64,000 nucleotides of DNA from Sphingobacteruim zhuxiongii (GTDB lineage: Bacteria; Bacteroidota; Bacteroidia; Sphingobacteriales; Sphingobacteriaceae), in contig NZ_CP045652.1 in the NCBI RefSeq assembly GCF_009557615.1, positions 4,258,927-4,322,926 on the forward strand. Reading direction: 5' to 3'. This document shows positions 46,906-56,055 of this stretch, piece after piece; within the stretch, counting starts at the first letter, position 1; each line of letters opens with the position of its first letter. The translations under genes and the position numbers were made by a program. The notes beneath the pieces are model-generated. The model worked only from the letters and a program-made list of their open reading frames with translations. It did no database searches and was not told the DNA's origin.

Positions 46906-46921
46906 AGTTCCACGTGAAACA
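46906..46921. other. parS-like site 1 (ParB binding)
   Basis: AGTTCCACGTGAAACA matches the widely conserved parS consensus TGTTCCACGTGAAACA at 15 of 16 positions. It lies in the gap before mnmG. ParB sites normally cluster near the chromosomal origin. Confidence 0.8.
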
Positions 46922-46946
46922 AAAGAAATAAAAATAATAATATTAT

Positions 46947-46962
46947 CGTTCCACGTGGAACA
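46947..46962. other. parS-like site 2 (ParB binding)
   Basis: CGTTCCACGTGGAACA matches the parS consensus at 14 of 16 positions and contains a perfect palindrome, GTTCCACGTGGAAC. It lies 26 bases after site 1, directly before mnmG. Confidence 0.75.
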
Positions 46963-46974
46963 GAGAAATTGAAT

Positions 46975-48834
46975 ATGTTTAAGAAATATAACGTCATCGT
47001 AGTTGGGGCCGGCCACGCCGGATGTGAAGCAGCGGCAGCAGCAGCAAACCTAGGTTCATCTGTACTTTTAATTACGATGAACATGGGGGTAATTGCACAG
47101 ATGAGCTGTAACCCTGCAATAGGTGGAGTAGCGAAAGGACAAATCGTTCGAGAAATTGACGCAATGGGAGGCTATACTGGAATCATAGCAGATAAATCTA
47201 CCATCCAATTTAGGATGTTAAATTTATCAAAAGGTCCCGCCATGTGGAGCCCAAGAACCCAGAACGATAGAATGCGATTTGCAGAAGAATGGAGATGGCA
47301 ACTTGAATCACTTCCAAATCTCGACATGTGGCAAGACACCGTAAAGGAAGTAATCGTCGAAAACGGAAGAGCAAAAGGAGTCATTACAGCAATGGGTATA
47401 AGAATAGAATCCGATGCTGTAGTTTTAACTAACGGTACCTTCCTAAATGGTATAATCCATGTGGGAGAAAAGAAATTCGGAGGAGGTAGAACAGGTGAAA
47501 AATCAGCAACAGGATTAACCGAACAACTCGTATCACTTGGTTTCGAAGCCGGACGAATGAAGACCGGAACACCACCACGCGTAGACGGAAGAAGCTTAAA
47601 TTACGCACTGATGGAAGAACAGTGGGGTGATGAAAAACGAGGAAGATTCTCTTACACAAAAGTTGAACGTCCAACAGAACAACGTTGTTGTTGGATTACC
47701 TATACCAACGAAGCAGTACATGAAGTTTTGAAAACTGGGTTTGAAAAATCACCTATGTTTACTGGTAGAATAAAAGGATTAGGACCAAGATACTGTCCAT
47801 CTATCGAAGATAAAATTAATCGATTCGCTGAACGTGAAAGACACCAAATCTTTGTAGAACCAGAAGGATTCAGAACCGTAGAAATATATGTCAATGGATT
47901 CTCTACTTCCCTTCCAGAAGACGTACAATTAAAAGCATTGCAGTTAATACCAGGTTTCGAAAATGCTAAAATGTATAGACCAGGATATGCCATCGAATAT
48001 GACTACTTCCCTCCTATGCAATTAGATTTAACACTGGAAACACTCCACGTGAAACATCTATTCTTTGCCGGACAAATAAACGGTACAACAGGATATGAAG
48101 AAGCAGCGGCCCAAGGATTCGTCGCAGGTATAAATGCGCATCAACGAATTAATGATTTGCATGAACTGATCTTAAAAAGATCCGAATCATACATTGGCGT
48201 ATTGATCGACGACTTGGTAACCAAGGGTACGGAAGAACCATATCGTATGTTCACCTCAAGAGCAGAACATCGCCTACTACTTAGACAGGACAACGCCGAC
48301 ATCAGACTAACCCCTATCGCTCACAAACTAGGCTTAGTAAGCGACGAAAGATTAGACATCGTCAATGATAAAATAAAGAACTCTGACGCCATCGTAAATT
48401 ACCTACGATCGAATTCAGTTTCCACAGAATCGATGAATCCTATACTTATTGAAAAAGGTTCTAGTTCGCTTACACAAAAGACAAGATTTATCAATATACT
48501 AAGCAGACCACAAATTGAAATTCAAGACTTAGCAAAGGCAGATGAAACTTTAAATAATTACCTGCAACAATTCGACGAAGAAACAATTGAACAGGCGGAA
48601 ATTAAAGTTAAATACGAAAGCTATTTTGAAAAGGAAATGGAAATTGTAAATAAAATGAAAAAGATGGAAGACAAAGAAATCAATCCAGAATTCGATTACA
48701 ATTCCCTAAGTTCGTTGTCAATTGAAGCGCGTCAAAAATTACTAAAAGTTAAACCAAGAACATTAGGACAAGCTTCCAGAATATCGGGGGTATCACCTGC
48801 AGATATTAGTGTTTTAATGGTACATATGACATAA
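46975..48834 (+). CDS. mnmG: tRNA uridine-5-carboxymethylaminomethyl modification enzyme
   Basis: A 619-residue FAD-binding enzyme that, with MnmE, modifies the wobble uridine of certain tRNAs. The FAD motif VVGAGHAGCEAAAAAA opens the protein; MSCNPAIGGVAKGQIVREIDA and MKTGTPPRVDGRSL are diagnostic. The start is taken at 46975 (MFKKYNVI); a TTG six bases earlier is less likely. In many bacteria this gene (old name gidA) lies next to the replication origin, as seems to be so here. It has a third parS-like site within it. Confidence 0.97.
   Translation: MFKKYNVIVVGAGHAGCEAAAAAANLGSSVLLITMNMGVIAQMSCNPAIGGVAKGQIVREIDAMGGYTGIIADKSTIQFRMLNLSKGPAMWSPRTQNDRMRFAEEWRWQLESLPNLDMWQDTVKEVIVENGRAKGVITAMGIRIESDAVVLTNGTFLNGIIHVGEKKFGGGRTGEKSATGLTEQLVSLGFEAGRMKTGTPPRVDGRSLNYALMEEQWGDEKRGRFSYTKVERPTEQRCCWITYTNEAVHEVLKTGFEKSPMFTGRIKGLGPRYCPSIEDKINRFAERERHQIFVEPEGFRTVEIYVNGFSTSLPEDVQLKALQLIPGFENAKMYRPGYAIEYDYFPPMQLDLTLETLHVKHLFFAGQINGTTGYEEAAAQGFVAGINAHQRINDLHELILKRSESYIGVLIDDLVTKGTEEPYRMFTSRAEHRLLLRQDNADIRLTPIAHKLGLVSDERLDIVNDKIKNSDAIVNYLRSNSVSTESMNPILIEKGSSSLTQKTRFINILSRPQIEIQDLAKADETLNNYLQQFDEETIEQAEIKVKYESYFEKEMEIVNKMKKMEDKEINPEFDYNSLSSLSIEARQKLLKVKPRTLGQASRISGVSPADISVLMVHMT
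48041..48056. other. parS-like site 3, inside mnmG
   Basis: CACTCCACGTGAAACA matches the parS consensus at 13 of 16 positions, missing only the first three bases. The site lies in the coding sequence of mnmG, 1.1 kb from the first pair. Confidence 0.65.
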
Positions 48835-48912
48835 AATATTGATTATCAATATTTTATATTACATAATTAGTAAAAATAAAATAAGTCGATATCAACGCAT
48901 AAAAAAGTTTTT

Positions 48913-50592
48913 ATGATTCAGTATTCAAAAAAGGATAAAAGTTTCTCATATCGCCTAAAAAGCGGCTTATTTACAAAATGGCCGTTTTTAATGATTATAA
49001 TAATCATCAGTCTTAGTTTTTTCCAGTGTGCAAACATGCAAAGACCAACTGGTGGACCAAAAGATTCATTGCCCCCAGAAATATTAAATGAGTCACCTCT
49101 TAACTTGACTAAAAATTTCAGATCGAAAGAAATCATTCTAACATTTGATGAGTATATAAAAATCACAAATCAACAAAAGGAATTCACAATATCTCCAGAT
49201 GTCGAAACTCAACCGCTATACAAAATCAAAAAGAAAAACTTACATATACAATTACCGGACTCCTTAGAAGCAAATACAACATATACTATAAATTTCGGAA
49301 AAGGACTAGTAGACTATAACGAAGGTAACCCTCTTCCAAACTATACATATGTCTTCGCAACAGGTGCACAACTAGATTCATTATCTATAACCGGGAAAGT
49401 CATAAACGGGTATAAGAAAAATTTTGATTATGCTGAGGACAAAGATGTAAACGTTATCTTAATTCCGACAAGCCGCGATAGCATATTCGGTAAAAAGAAA
49501 GCATCATACTACACTTCAGTAGATTCTACAGGTAATTTCGCATTCAATAACCTTAGGGAAGATGAATATCGTATCTATGCGATCAAAGAACAAAACAACG
49601 ACAAAATATTCAACGGACAAGATGAGTGGATCGGCTTCCTACAAGATAGTTTAGTATTAAAGGAGAATATCCATAATATACAGCTGGAATACACGAAAGG
49701 AAAGGCCGCAATCCTCAGAAATCTCGAGAAGAAAATGGAAAAAGATGGTAGTATTCTACTCACCTTTAATCGTCCACTAACTGAGCCAAATCTAAGAATC
49801 ATTACACCGGCAGATCTCGATGCAAATAAACTAGTCAGGTTCAACGAAACTACAGATACGGCAAAACTATATCTAGAGCCTAAAGAACTAGATTCATTAA
49901 ATATCGAACTGTCAGAGGCAGGCAAAATAGCGGATACGATAAAATTCAAAAAACCGAGAAATCTTAAGGTCGAAAGAACATTAGAACCAAAATTCAATAT
50001 AACTAACAAAGTAGATCGCGTCAGACACATTGAACTTCGCTCCGCCTACCCGCTAGCAAGCGTTGACAAAAATAAAATAATACTCAACGAAGATTCTGTT
50101 TCAAGAAGAAATTTCCAACTACAACAGGATTCAATCGACAAAGAAATGTATCACATACGTTTCAATTGGCGACCAAATAAAAACTACGAACTAGTTCTCC
50201 AAGAAAAAGCTATGATGGGACCTTTTGATGAATTCAATAAAGAATCAAAATTGCAGTTCACATTGAATGAAACAGAAAACTACGGAGATATCATATTAAC
50301 ATTCAATGGATTAGATATTAAAAAACATTACATTGTAGAACTTATCGACGAGAAGAAAACAGAAATATTTGATAGAAAAACACTCTTCGGGGCGACTAAA
50401 CTATCTTACGTCAAATTCCCAGGGGGTAAGTATAGCCTCCGAATAATAGAAGACAGTAACAACAACGGAAAATGGGATGCCGGAGACGTCTATACACGAA
50501 GAAAGCCCGAACCAATATGGTACCTGGACCGTACATTTACCATTCGAGCAAATTGGGAACAAAATGAAAATATAGACGTTAAATTCAATTAA
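48913..50592 (+). CDS. Ig-like-domain lipoprotein (Big_5-like)
   Basis: A 559-residue protein with a hydrophobic N-terminal segment ending in a lipobox (FFQC, Cys39) and a following Ig-like fold of the Big_5/SbsA type (PPEILNESPLNLTKNFRSKEIILTFDEYI). Several further beta domains follow. It is an outer-surface or periplasmic protein of unknown function, common in Bacteroidota. The gene is A/C-rich on the coding strand, unlike genes on the far side of the proposed origin. It overlaps the convergent carbonic anhydrase gene by 4 bases. Confidence 0.85.
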   Translation: MIQYSKKDKSFSYRLKSGLFTKWPFLMIIIIISLSFFQCANMQRPTGGPKDSLPPEILNESPLNLTKNFRSKEIILTFDEYIKITNQQKEFTISPDVETQPLYKIKKKNLHIQLPDSLEANTTYTINFGKGLVDYNEGNPLPNYTYVFATGAQLDSLSITGKVINGYKKNFDYAEDKDVNVILIPTSRDSIFGKKKASYYTSVDSTGNFAFNNLREDEYRIYAIKEQNNDKIFNGQDEWIGFLQDSLVLKENIHNIQLEYTKGKAAILRNLEKKMEKDGSILLTFNRPLTEPNLRIITPADLDANKLVRFNETTDTAKLYLEPKELDSLNIELSEAGKIADTIKFKKPRNLKVERTLEPKFNITNKVDRVRHIELRSAYPLASVDKNKIILNEDSVSRRNFQLQQDSIDKEMYHIRFNWRPNKNYELVLQEKAMMGPFDEFNKESKLQFTLNETENYGDIILTFNGLDIKKHYIVELIDEKKTEIFDRKTLFGATKLSYVKFPGGKYSLRIIEDSNNNGKWDAGDVYTRRKPEPIWYLDRTFTIRANWEQNENIDVKFN

Positions 50593-51113
50593 CTATTATC
50601 CTGATTATTAAACCAGGAACTATAGAGTACATAATTATGCGGTAGACGTTTTAAAAGATCAAGCTGTTCAGAAGTCAATGGCTTGATCTTTTTTGCAGGG
50701 ACACCTGCGTATAAATAACCTGATTCACAAACCATATTCTCCAATACAACGGCACCAGCAGCAATAATTACATTCGATTCAATGTGCGCTAAATCCATCA
50801 CAATAGCGCCCATACCAACCAAAACATAATCATCAATCTTACAGCCGTGTACAATGGCATTATGACCAATATTAACGTAATTACCTATATCAGTACCATT
50901 CCTCAAATACGTACCGTGTATAGTTACATTATCTTGAATATTTGAATACTCCCCTATTCTAATATAGTTCACATCTCCGCGTATCACGGCATTAAACCAA
51001 ACAGAACAATGGGCACTGATATGAACATCTCCCACAATGGTAGAATTAGGCGCTATAAAGCACTCCTCCCCTATTGAAGGGTATTTATCTAAAACCGGTA
51101 AAATAATAGCCAT
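50589..51113 (-). CDS. Gamma-carbonic anhydrase-family hexapeptide protein
   Basis: A 174-residue left-handed beta-helix protein with hexapeptide repeats (PNSTIVGDVHISAHCSVWFNAVIRGDVNYIRIGEYSNIQDN and similar) and the metal-ligand histidines typical of gamma-carbonic anhydrases (NVTIHG, IGHNAIVHGC). The activity of this bacterial branch is often unverified. It follows nadB by 15 bases on the same strand, probably a two-gene operon. Confidence 0.92.
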   Translation of the reverse strand: MAIILPVLDKYPSIGEECFIAPNSTIVGDVHISAHCSVWFNAVIRGDVNYIRIGEYSNIQDNVTIHGTYLRNGTDIGNYVNIGHNAIVHGCKIDDYVLVGMGAIVMDLAHIESNVIIAAGAVVLENMVCESGYLYAGVPAKKIKPLTSEQLDLLKRLPHNYVLYSSWFNNQDNS

Positions 51114-51128
51114 AAACCCTTTAAATTA

Positions 51129-52721
51129 CTATAAAACAGTATCTTTTAGCAAATCCGCATGATTCGGATGATCTGTCGTATAATGCAGCCCTCTACTTTC
51201 ATTACGAAGTGTAGCAGATTTAACAACTAAATAAGCCACTTGAATAACATTTCTTAATTCACACAGTTTAACGGATAACTTTGTATTCTTATAAAAAGAC
51301 TCCGTCTCCTCATGCAGCAAACCTAATCTACGCATCGCCCGCTCCAGTCTAAAATCAGAACGCACAATACCTACATAATCACTCATCAGCTTCTGTGTTT
51401 CACGGAGATTATGGGTTACTAATATATCCTCATTAGACAACGCAGTATTCGACTCGTCCCAAGACGGAATACCATCTTGAAAATCTAAACCGGAAAATAT
51501 AGCACTAGCATTTAAGAAAATACGGTGAGCATAAACTGCAGCCTCGAGTAACGAATTGGATGCCAAACGATTAGCACCATGAAGCCCAGTAGATGAGCAT
51601 TCACCACATGCATATAGATTCTTTATAGAAGTCGCGCCAAATTGATCAACCAAAATTCCACCGCATAAATAATGGGCAGCTGGAGAAACAGGAATAAAAT
51701 CCTTGGTCATATCTATCCCTACGGACAAACACTTCTCATAGATATTAGGAAAATGTGATAATATATCAGCCTTCGAACGGTGTGTAATATCTAAATAAAC
51801 ATAATCTAGACCAGACTTCTTCATTTCTGCATCTATAGCGCGAGCTACAATATCACGAGGCGCTAAAGAAGCGCGTTCATCATACTCCTCCATGAACGAG
51901 TCACCATTAGCCCTACGTAATACACCACCGAATCCACGGACTGCTTCAGAAATCAAAAATGCGGGATACTCTCGGGGGTTATATAAAGCTGTCGGATGAA
52001 ATTGTATAAACTCCATATTTCGAACTTTACCTTTAGCTCGGTAAACCATAGCAATACCATCACCAGTAGCAATTGTTGGATTTGTTGTGGAAGAATAAAC
52101 ATGTCCTGCACCACCTGTAGCCATTAATGTTACCTTTGCTAACACTTTTTCCACATTCTTTGTAAGCGTATTTAGCGCATAAATACCAAAACAAGTGATA
52201 TTCTCAGAACGTTTATCCACATGCTCCCCGAGATGATGTTGAGTAATTAAATCAACAGCAAAATAATGAGTCAATATTTCGATGTTAGGATGAGCATGAA
52301 TTTTTTCCAATAAGGCACGTTCAATCTCATAACCCGTAATATCCTTATAATGAAGTATTCTATGCATGGAATGCCCGCCCTCTTTTGCCAAATCAAACTC
52401 ACCAGAATCCTCTTTATCAAAGGAAGTACCGTAAGCTATTAACTCAGCAATGCGATCAGGCCCCTCTTTAACCACGTTTTCCACAACTTGTGGATCGCAT
52501 AAACCGTCACCCGCTATCAATGTATCTTGAATATGCTTTTCAAAACTGTCAGTCTCGTCAGTTACAACGGCAACTCCACCTTGCGCATATTTCGTATTCG
52601 ACTCATCCTCATTGGCTTTCGTAACAATAAGGACTTTTCCGAGTGCCGCTGCTTTTAGTGCAAAACTCAAACCTGCTATCCCAGAACCTACCACCAAAAA
52701 ATCTACTTTTCTATCCAGCAT
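51129..52721 (-). CDS. nadB: L-aspartate oxidase
   Basis: A 530-residue flavoprotein that oxidises L-aspartate to iminoaspartate, the first step of NAD synthesis. FAD-binding VVGSGIAGLSFALKAAA and NTKYAQGGVAVV open the protein; EFIQFHPTALY, RDIVARAID and GEC-STGLHGANRLASNSLLEA are family features. It diverges from nadA across the 479-base gap proposed here as the origin. Confidence 0.96.
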   Translation of the reverse strand: MLDRKVDFLVVGSGIAGLSFALKAAALGKVLIVTKANEDESNTKYAQGGVAVVTDETDSFEKHIQDTLIAGDGLCDPQVVENVVKEGPDRIAELIAYGTSFDKEDSGEFDLAKEGGHSMHRILHYKDITGYEIERALLEKIHAHPNIEILTHYFAVDLITQHHLGEHVDKRSENITCFGIYALNTLTKNVEKVLAKVTLMATGGAGHVYSSTTNPTIATGDGIAMVYRAKGKVRNMEFIQFHPTALYNPREYPAFLISEAVRGFGGVLRRANGDSFMEEYDERASLAPRDIVARAIDAEMKKSGLDYVYLDITHRSKADILSHFPNIYEKCLSVGIDMTKDFIPVSPAAHYLCGGILVDQFGATSIKNLYACGECSSTGLHGANRLASNSLLEAAVYAHRIFLNASAIFSGLDFQDGIPSWDESNTALSNEDILVTHNLRETQKLMSDYVGIVRSDFRLERAMRRLGLLHEETESFYKNTKLSVKLCELRNVIQVAYLVVKSATLRNESRGLHYTTDHPNHADLLKDTVL

Positions 52722-53200
52722 GTATAATCAACTATTATTCTAATTAGGAATCAACAAATTAACAAATAATGTGCAAAACATGTAAATAAGAAGTGAATTA
52801 AAATTGAAAACTATTTATTATTCCACATTCAACATCTTTTACACACAAGTATTACCGAAATATTAAGAGAATATCACGTATATATTAACAACTCTCCACA
52901 GAAATAAAACTCACAATAAAATATGGAAAAAATAAAGCCGGAAAAAAATAAGAATTGTAAATCAGGACTTAAGCCCTAAAATACTGTGGAGAAAATGTGG
53001 AAAAACACATAATAACGAAGAAATAAAACTGAAAATTCTAAACTTATCCCCATTTTCCACACACTAATAAACAACAAGATTCTCTTTTATATAAAATATT
53101 ATGATTTATTGAAAAAAGGGAATGTGGATTTCGTTTCGATTTCTTTCTTTACTTTTGTGCTATTGATGAGTCAAAGAAATCAGTTTACTTAGAAAAGCAA
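52722..53200. other. Candidate replication origin (oriC) with DnaA-box-like sites
   Basis: An AT-rich 479-base gap between nadB and nadA (GC of 22-28 percent in two 60-base samples). DnaA-box-like 9-mers (consensus TTATCCACA) occur at 52819-52827 (7/9), 52892-52900 (7/9), 52985-52993 minus strand (8/9), 52996-53004 minus strand (8/9, TTTTCCACA), 53044-53052 (8/9), 53053-53061 (8/9, TTTTCCACA) and 53123-53131 minus strand (7/9). An AT-only stretch at about 53087-53110 could be the unwinding region. Nearby parS-like sites and a strand-composition flip support the call. Nothing here has been tested experimentally. Confidence 0.65.
53150..53157 (+). promoter_or_regulatory. nadA promoter, -7 element
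   Basis: TACTTTTG fits TAnnTTTG and lies 43 bases upstream of the nadA ATG. No convincing -33 element is seen. Confidence 0.5.
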
Positions 53201-54199
53201 ATGAACACAAGTTTTGAACAAGACCTTTCGGCAAAAGGATTTATTGATGTTGCAGTTGATCCGACGATTGATTTAGTCGCTGAAATCAATCGATTGAAAA
53301 AGGAAAAGAATGCTGTTATCCTAGCACATTACTATCAAGATTCTGAAATTCAAGATCTTGCAGATTATATTGGAGATAGTTTAGGGCTGTCTCAACAAGC
53401 AGCGAAAACTGATGCAGACGTGATTGTATTTGCTGGAGTTCATTTCATGGCGGAAACAGCAAAGATACTTTCTCCTTCAAAAAAGGTTCTTCTTCCGGAT
53501 TTAAAAGCTGGATGTTCGTTATCTGATAGTTGTCCACCACATCTATTCGCAAAATTTAAAGAAAAATATCCAGACCATTTGGTTATCACCTATGTGAACT
53601 GTACAGCTGAATTAAAAGCATTGTCGGATATCGTATGTACGTCTAGCAACGCTGTTCAAATTGTAGAAAGTTTACCAGCTGATCAAAAGATAATATTCGG
53701 ACCTGATCGTAACTTAGGGGCTTACGTAAAGAAAAAAACCGGTAGAGATCTGGTCTTATGGAATGGTGCTTGTATGGTTCATGAGATTTTTTCTCAAGAG
53801 CGAATTGATGCTTTGCGACAAGAGTATCCTCATGCTAAATTTATTGCGCATCCAGAATGTGAAGATCATATTTTAGCGCAAGCTGATTATATTGGTTCAA
53901 CTTCTGGGATGTTGAAATATACGATTGAAGATCCTACAGATACCTACATTGTAGCTACCGAATCGGGAATTCTTCACCAAATGCAGAAGTCTAGCCCTTC
54001 GAAGACTTTTATACCTGCGCCACCAAACAATATGTGCGCATGTAATGATTGTCCTCACATGAAATTAAATACGTTGGAAAAGCTATATAATTGTCTTTAC
54101 TATGAGCAACCAGAAATTATTCTTCCAGAGGATATTATTGCTCGAGCGCAGAAGCCAATTGAGAGAATGTTAGAAATTTCAGCGAAGTTAGGTTTATAA
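53201..54199 (+). CDS. nadA: Quinolinate synthase
   Basis: A 332-residue iron-sulfur enzyme that condenses iminoaspartate with dihydroxyacetone phosphate to give quinolinate. The NadA start EINRLKKEKNAVILAHYYQ and cysteines in YVNCTAE, HPECEDH and CACNDCPHM supply the cluster ligands expected. It is divergent from nadB, the partner enzyme of the previous step. thiL follows after 8 bases. Confidence 0.97.
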   Translation: MNTSFEQDLSAKGFIDVAVDPTIDLVAEINRLKKEKNAVILAHYYQDSEIQDLADYIGDSLGLSQQAAKTDADVIVFAGVHFMAETAKILSPSKKVLLPDLKAGCSLSDSCPPHLFAKFKEKYPDHLVITYVNCTAELKALSDIVCTSSNAVQIVESLPADQKIIFGPDRNLGAYVKKKTGRDLVLWNGACMVHEIFSQERIDALRQEYPHAKFIAHPECEDHILAQADYIGSTSGMLKYTIEDPTDTYIVATESGILHQMQKSSPSKTFIPAPPNNMCACNDCPHMKLNTLEKLYNCLYYEQPEIILPEDIIARAQKPIERMLEISAKLGL

Positions 54200-54207
54200 G
54201 AAAATAT

Positions 54208-55245
54208 ATGTTCGATAATAAAGAAAAAACAAACCTCAGTGAATTAGGCGAGTTTGGATTAATAAAACATCTAACCAGTCATATTGAGCTAAAAAATGAA
54301 TCCTCAGTTAAAGGGATTGGTGACGATGCTGCTGTATTAGATTTTAAGGAATATAAAACCCTAATTTCTACGGATTTATTGCTAGAAAACGTACATTTTG
54401 ATCTTCGTTATGTCCCACTTAAACATTTGGGATATAAGGCAGTACAAGTTAATTTATCGGATATCTACGCGATGAATGGAATTGCTTCTCAAGTGACTAT
54501 TTCTATTGGAATGTCTTCAAAATTTCCTTTAGAAGCAATAGAAGAATTATACCAAGGAGCTTTGATCGCTTGTGAGAAATTCAATGTAGATCTTATAGGT
54601 GGAGATACATCGACTTCTTCCCAGGGACTTGTTATATCTGTTACAAGTATTGGTTATGCTAAAGAAGCTGAGATAGCCTACCGTTCTGGTGCAAAGGAGG
54701 GTGATTTAATTTGTGTTTCTGGTGATTTAGGAGCCGCATATGTAGGTTTACAACTACTGGAAAGAGAGAAGCAAATTTTCTTGGAAAACCCTAATATTCA
54801 GCCTGATCTAGAAGGTAAAGACTATATTGTTGAGCGTCAGTTGAAGCCGGAAGCACGCCGAGATGTCATCGAATTATTTCGTTTCTTAAACGTGAAACCT
54901 AACGCTATGATGGATATTTCTGACGGCTTAGCTTCTGATTTATTTCATATTTGCGATGCCTCTAAATTAGGTTGTAAGCTTTTTGAAGAGAAGATTCCAA
55001 TTGATCCTATGACCTACGAAACTGCCAGAGAATTTGGATTAGATCCTACAGTTTGCGCACTTAGTGGCGGGGAAGATTATGAGCTTCTTTTTACTGTTCC
55101 TCAAAGCGAATATGACAAAGTTAAAAATCAGTTGGATATTTCTATTATTGGTTATATGACAGCTGAAAGCGAAGGAAAGCAATTAATTTCTAAATCTGGA
55201 AACGTACATGAGCTAAAAGCTCAGGGATGGAATGCGTTTTCATAG
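54208..55245 (+). CDS. thiL: Thiamine-monophosphate kinase
   Basis: A 345-residue kinase that makes thiamine diphosphate from thiamine monophosphate. GIGDDAAVLDF, STDLLLENVHFD, and MDISDGLASDLFHI are the ATP and substrate-binding stretches. It begins 8 bases after nadA, so it is cotranscribed, and ends at a strong terminator. No thiamine riboswitch is apparent. Confidence 0.95.
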   Translation: MFDNKEKTNLSELGEFGLIKHLTSHIELKNESSVKGIGDDAAVLDFKEYKTLISTDLLLENVHFDLRYVPLKHLGYKAVQVNLSDIYAMNGIASQVTISIGMSSKFPLEAIEELYQGALIACEKFNVDLIGGDTSTSSQGLVISVTSIGYAKEAEIAYRSGAKEGDLICVSGDLGAAYVGLQLLEREKQIFLENPNIQPDLEGKDYIVERQLKPEARRDVIELFRFLNVKPNAMMDISDGLASDLFHICDASKLGCKLFEEKIPIDPMTYETAREFGLDPTVCALSGGEDYELLFTVPQSEYDKVKNQLDISIIGYMTAESEGKQLISKSGNVHELKAQGWNAFS

Positions 55246-55268
55246 ATATTAAGAATCGTAATATTTTT

Positions 55269-55304
55269 AAAAAGCCGCTTAGTAATATTTCTAAGCGGCT
55301 TTTT
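55269..55304. terminator. Bidirectional terminator between thiL and the LuxR gene
   Basis: A 14-base stem (55269-55282 with 55291-55304) around an 8-base loop, flanked by A-run and T-run. It serves both convergent genes. Confidence 0.9.
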
Positions 55305-55317
55305 TTATCATTAATCA

Positions 55318-56055
55318 CTAAATTAATTTCATATTCTTTACTTTTTTCAATAGATCTATGGTGTTATCACATGAAGTTTTATGCAATAAATTTTTTCGAT
55401 GTGTTCTGACTGTATGAATGCTAATAAAAAGCTTCTCAGCTATTTGTTCTGAATTGTACGCTTGATCTAATAAGGCGAGTATTTCTAATTCCCTTTTAGT
55501 TAATTGGAATTTTTGAGGGCTACTTAATACATTTTCTTCCTGTACGTTATAAACAGATTCCAAGCCTTCGATATCTATAAAGTGTAATTCAGATTCGAGC
55601 GTAGTCTTAATCGTAGAAATATCGATATGTTGAATCAACGTTTTTAAAACGCAGGCATCATTTAGCTCGTAAGCAACAGTTTGCTGCATCACGCGGATAT
55701 AAGATCCAGATTTTTTTCTAACCCGATAATCATGGACTATCTTAAATCTCGTTTGTTTGGCTAAAGGTGTATTTAAACAGAATTTAAGTGCTAATTTTTC
55801 ATGGGAAATAAAAGTAGGTAGATCTTCTGGATGAATAATTCCAAAGAAATCTTCCATCGTAAATAGGTTTGTATCATATCCCAATACTCGATTGAAGTCC
55901 TCTGAAAAAGAAACTATTTTGGTGTTTACACAGTCCAAAATGAAGTAATAGCTATCTAACTTTAGTGCTATATTATCATTAAAAAGACGACTATCTTGTT
56001 TGCTCAATTCTTCCAACAGAGATTCAGCAGACTTTACTAATTCCTTCCAGCTCAA
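55318..56055 (-). CDS. PAS-like/LuxR-type transcriptional regulator
   Basis: A 245-residue protein with an N-terminal PAS-like sensory domain (about residues 30-140; FGIIHPEDLPTFISHEKLAL) and a C-terminal LuxR-type helix-turn-helix (about 180-240; LTKRELEILALLDQAYNSEQIAEKLFISIHTVRTHRKN). The start codon is TTG at 56055, since a stop lies two codons upstream and no ATG is near. A minus-strand -7 box TATATTTG (56075-56082) is 19 bases upstream. The ligand and targets are unknown. Confidence 0.88.
   Translation of the reverse strand: MSWKELVKSAESLLEELSKQDSRLFNDNIALKLDSYYFILDCVNTKIVSFSEDFNRVLGYDTNLFTMEDFFGIIHPEDLPTFISHEKLALKFCLNTPLAKQTRFKIVHDYRVRKKSGSYIRVMQQTVAYELNDACVLKTLIQHIDISTIKTTLESELHFIDIEGLESVYNVQEENVLSSPQKFQLTKRELEILALLDQAYNSEQIAEKLFISIHTVRTHRKNLLHKTSCDNTIDLLKKVKNMKLI

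Noticed and set aside
53041..53061. A thiamine or other riboswitch in the nadA leader upstream of nadA-thiL
   Set aside because: No THI-box-like fold is apparent; the motifs are DnaA-box-like and lie upstream of the promoter.
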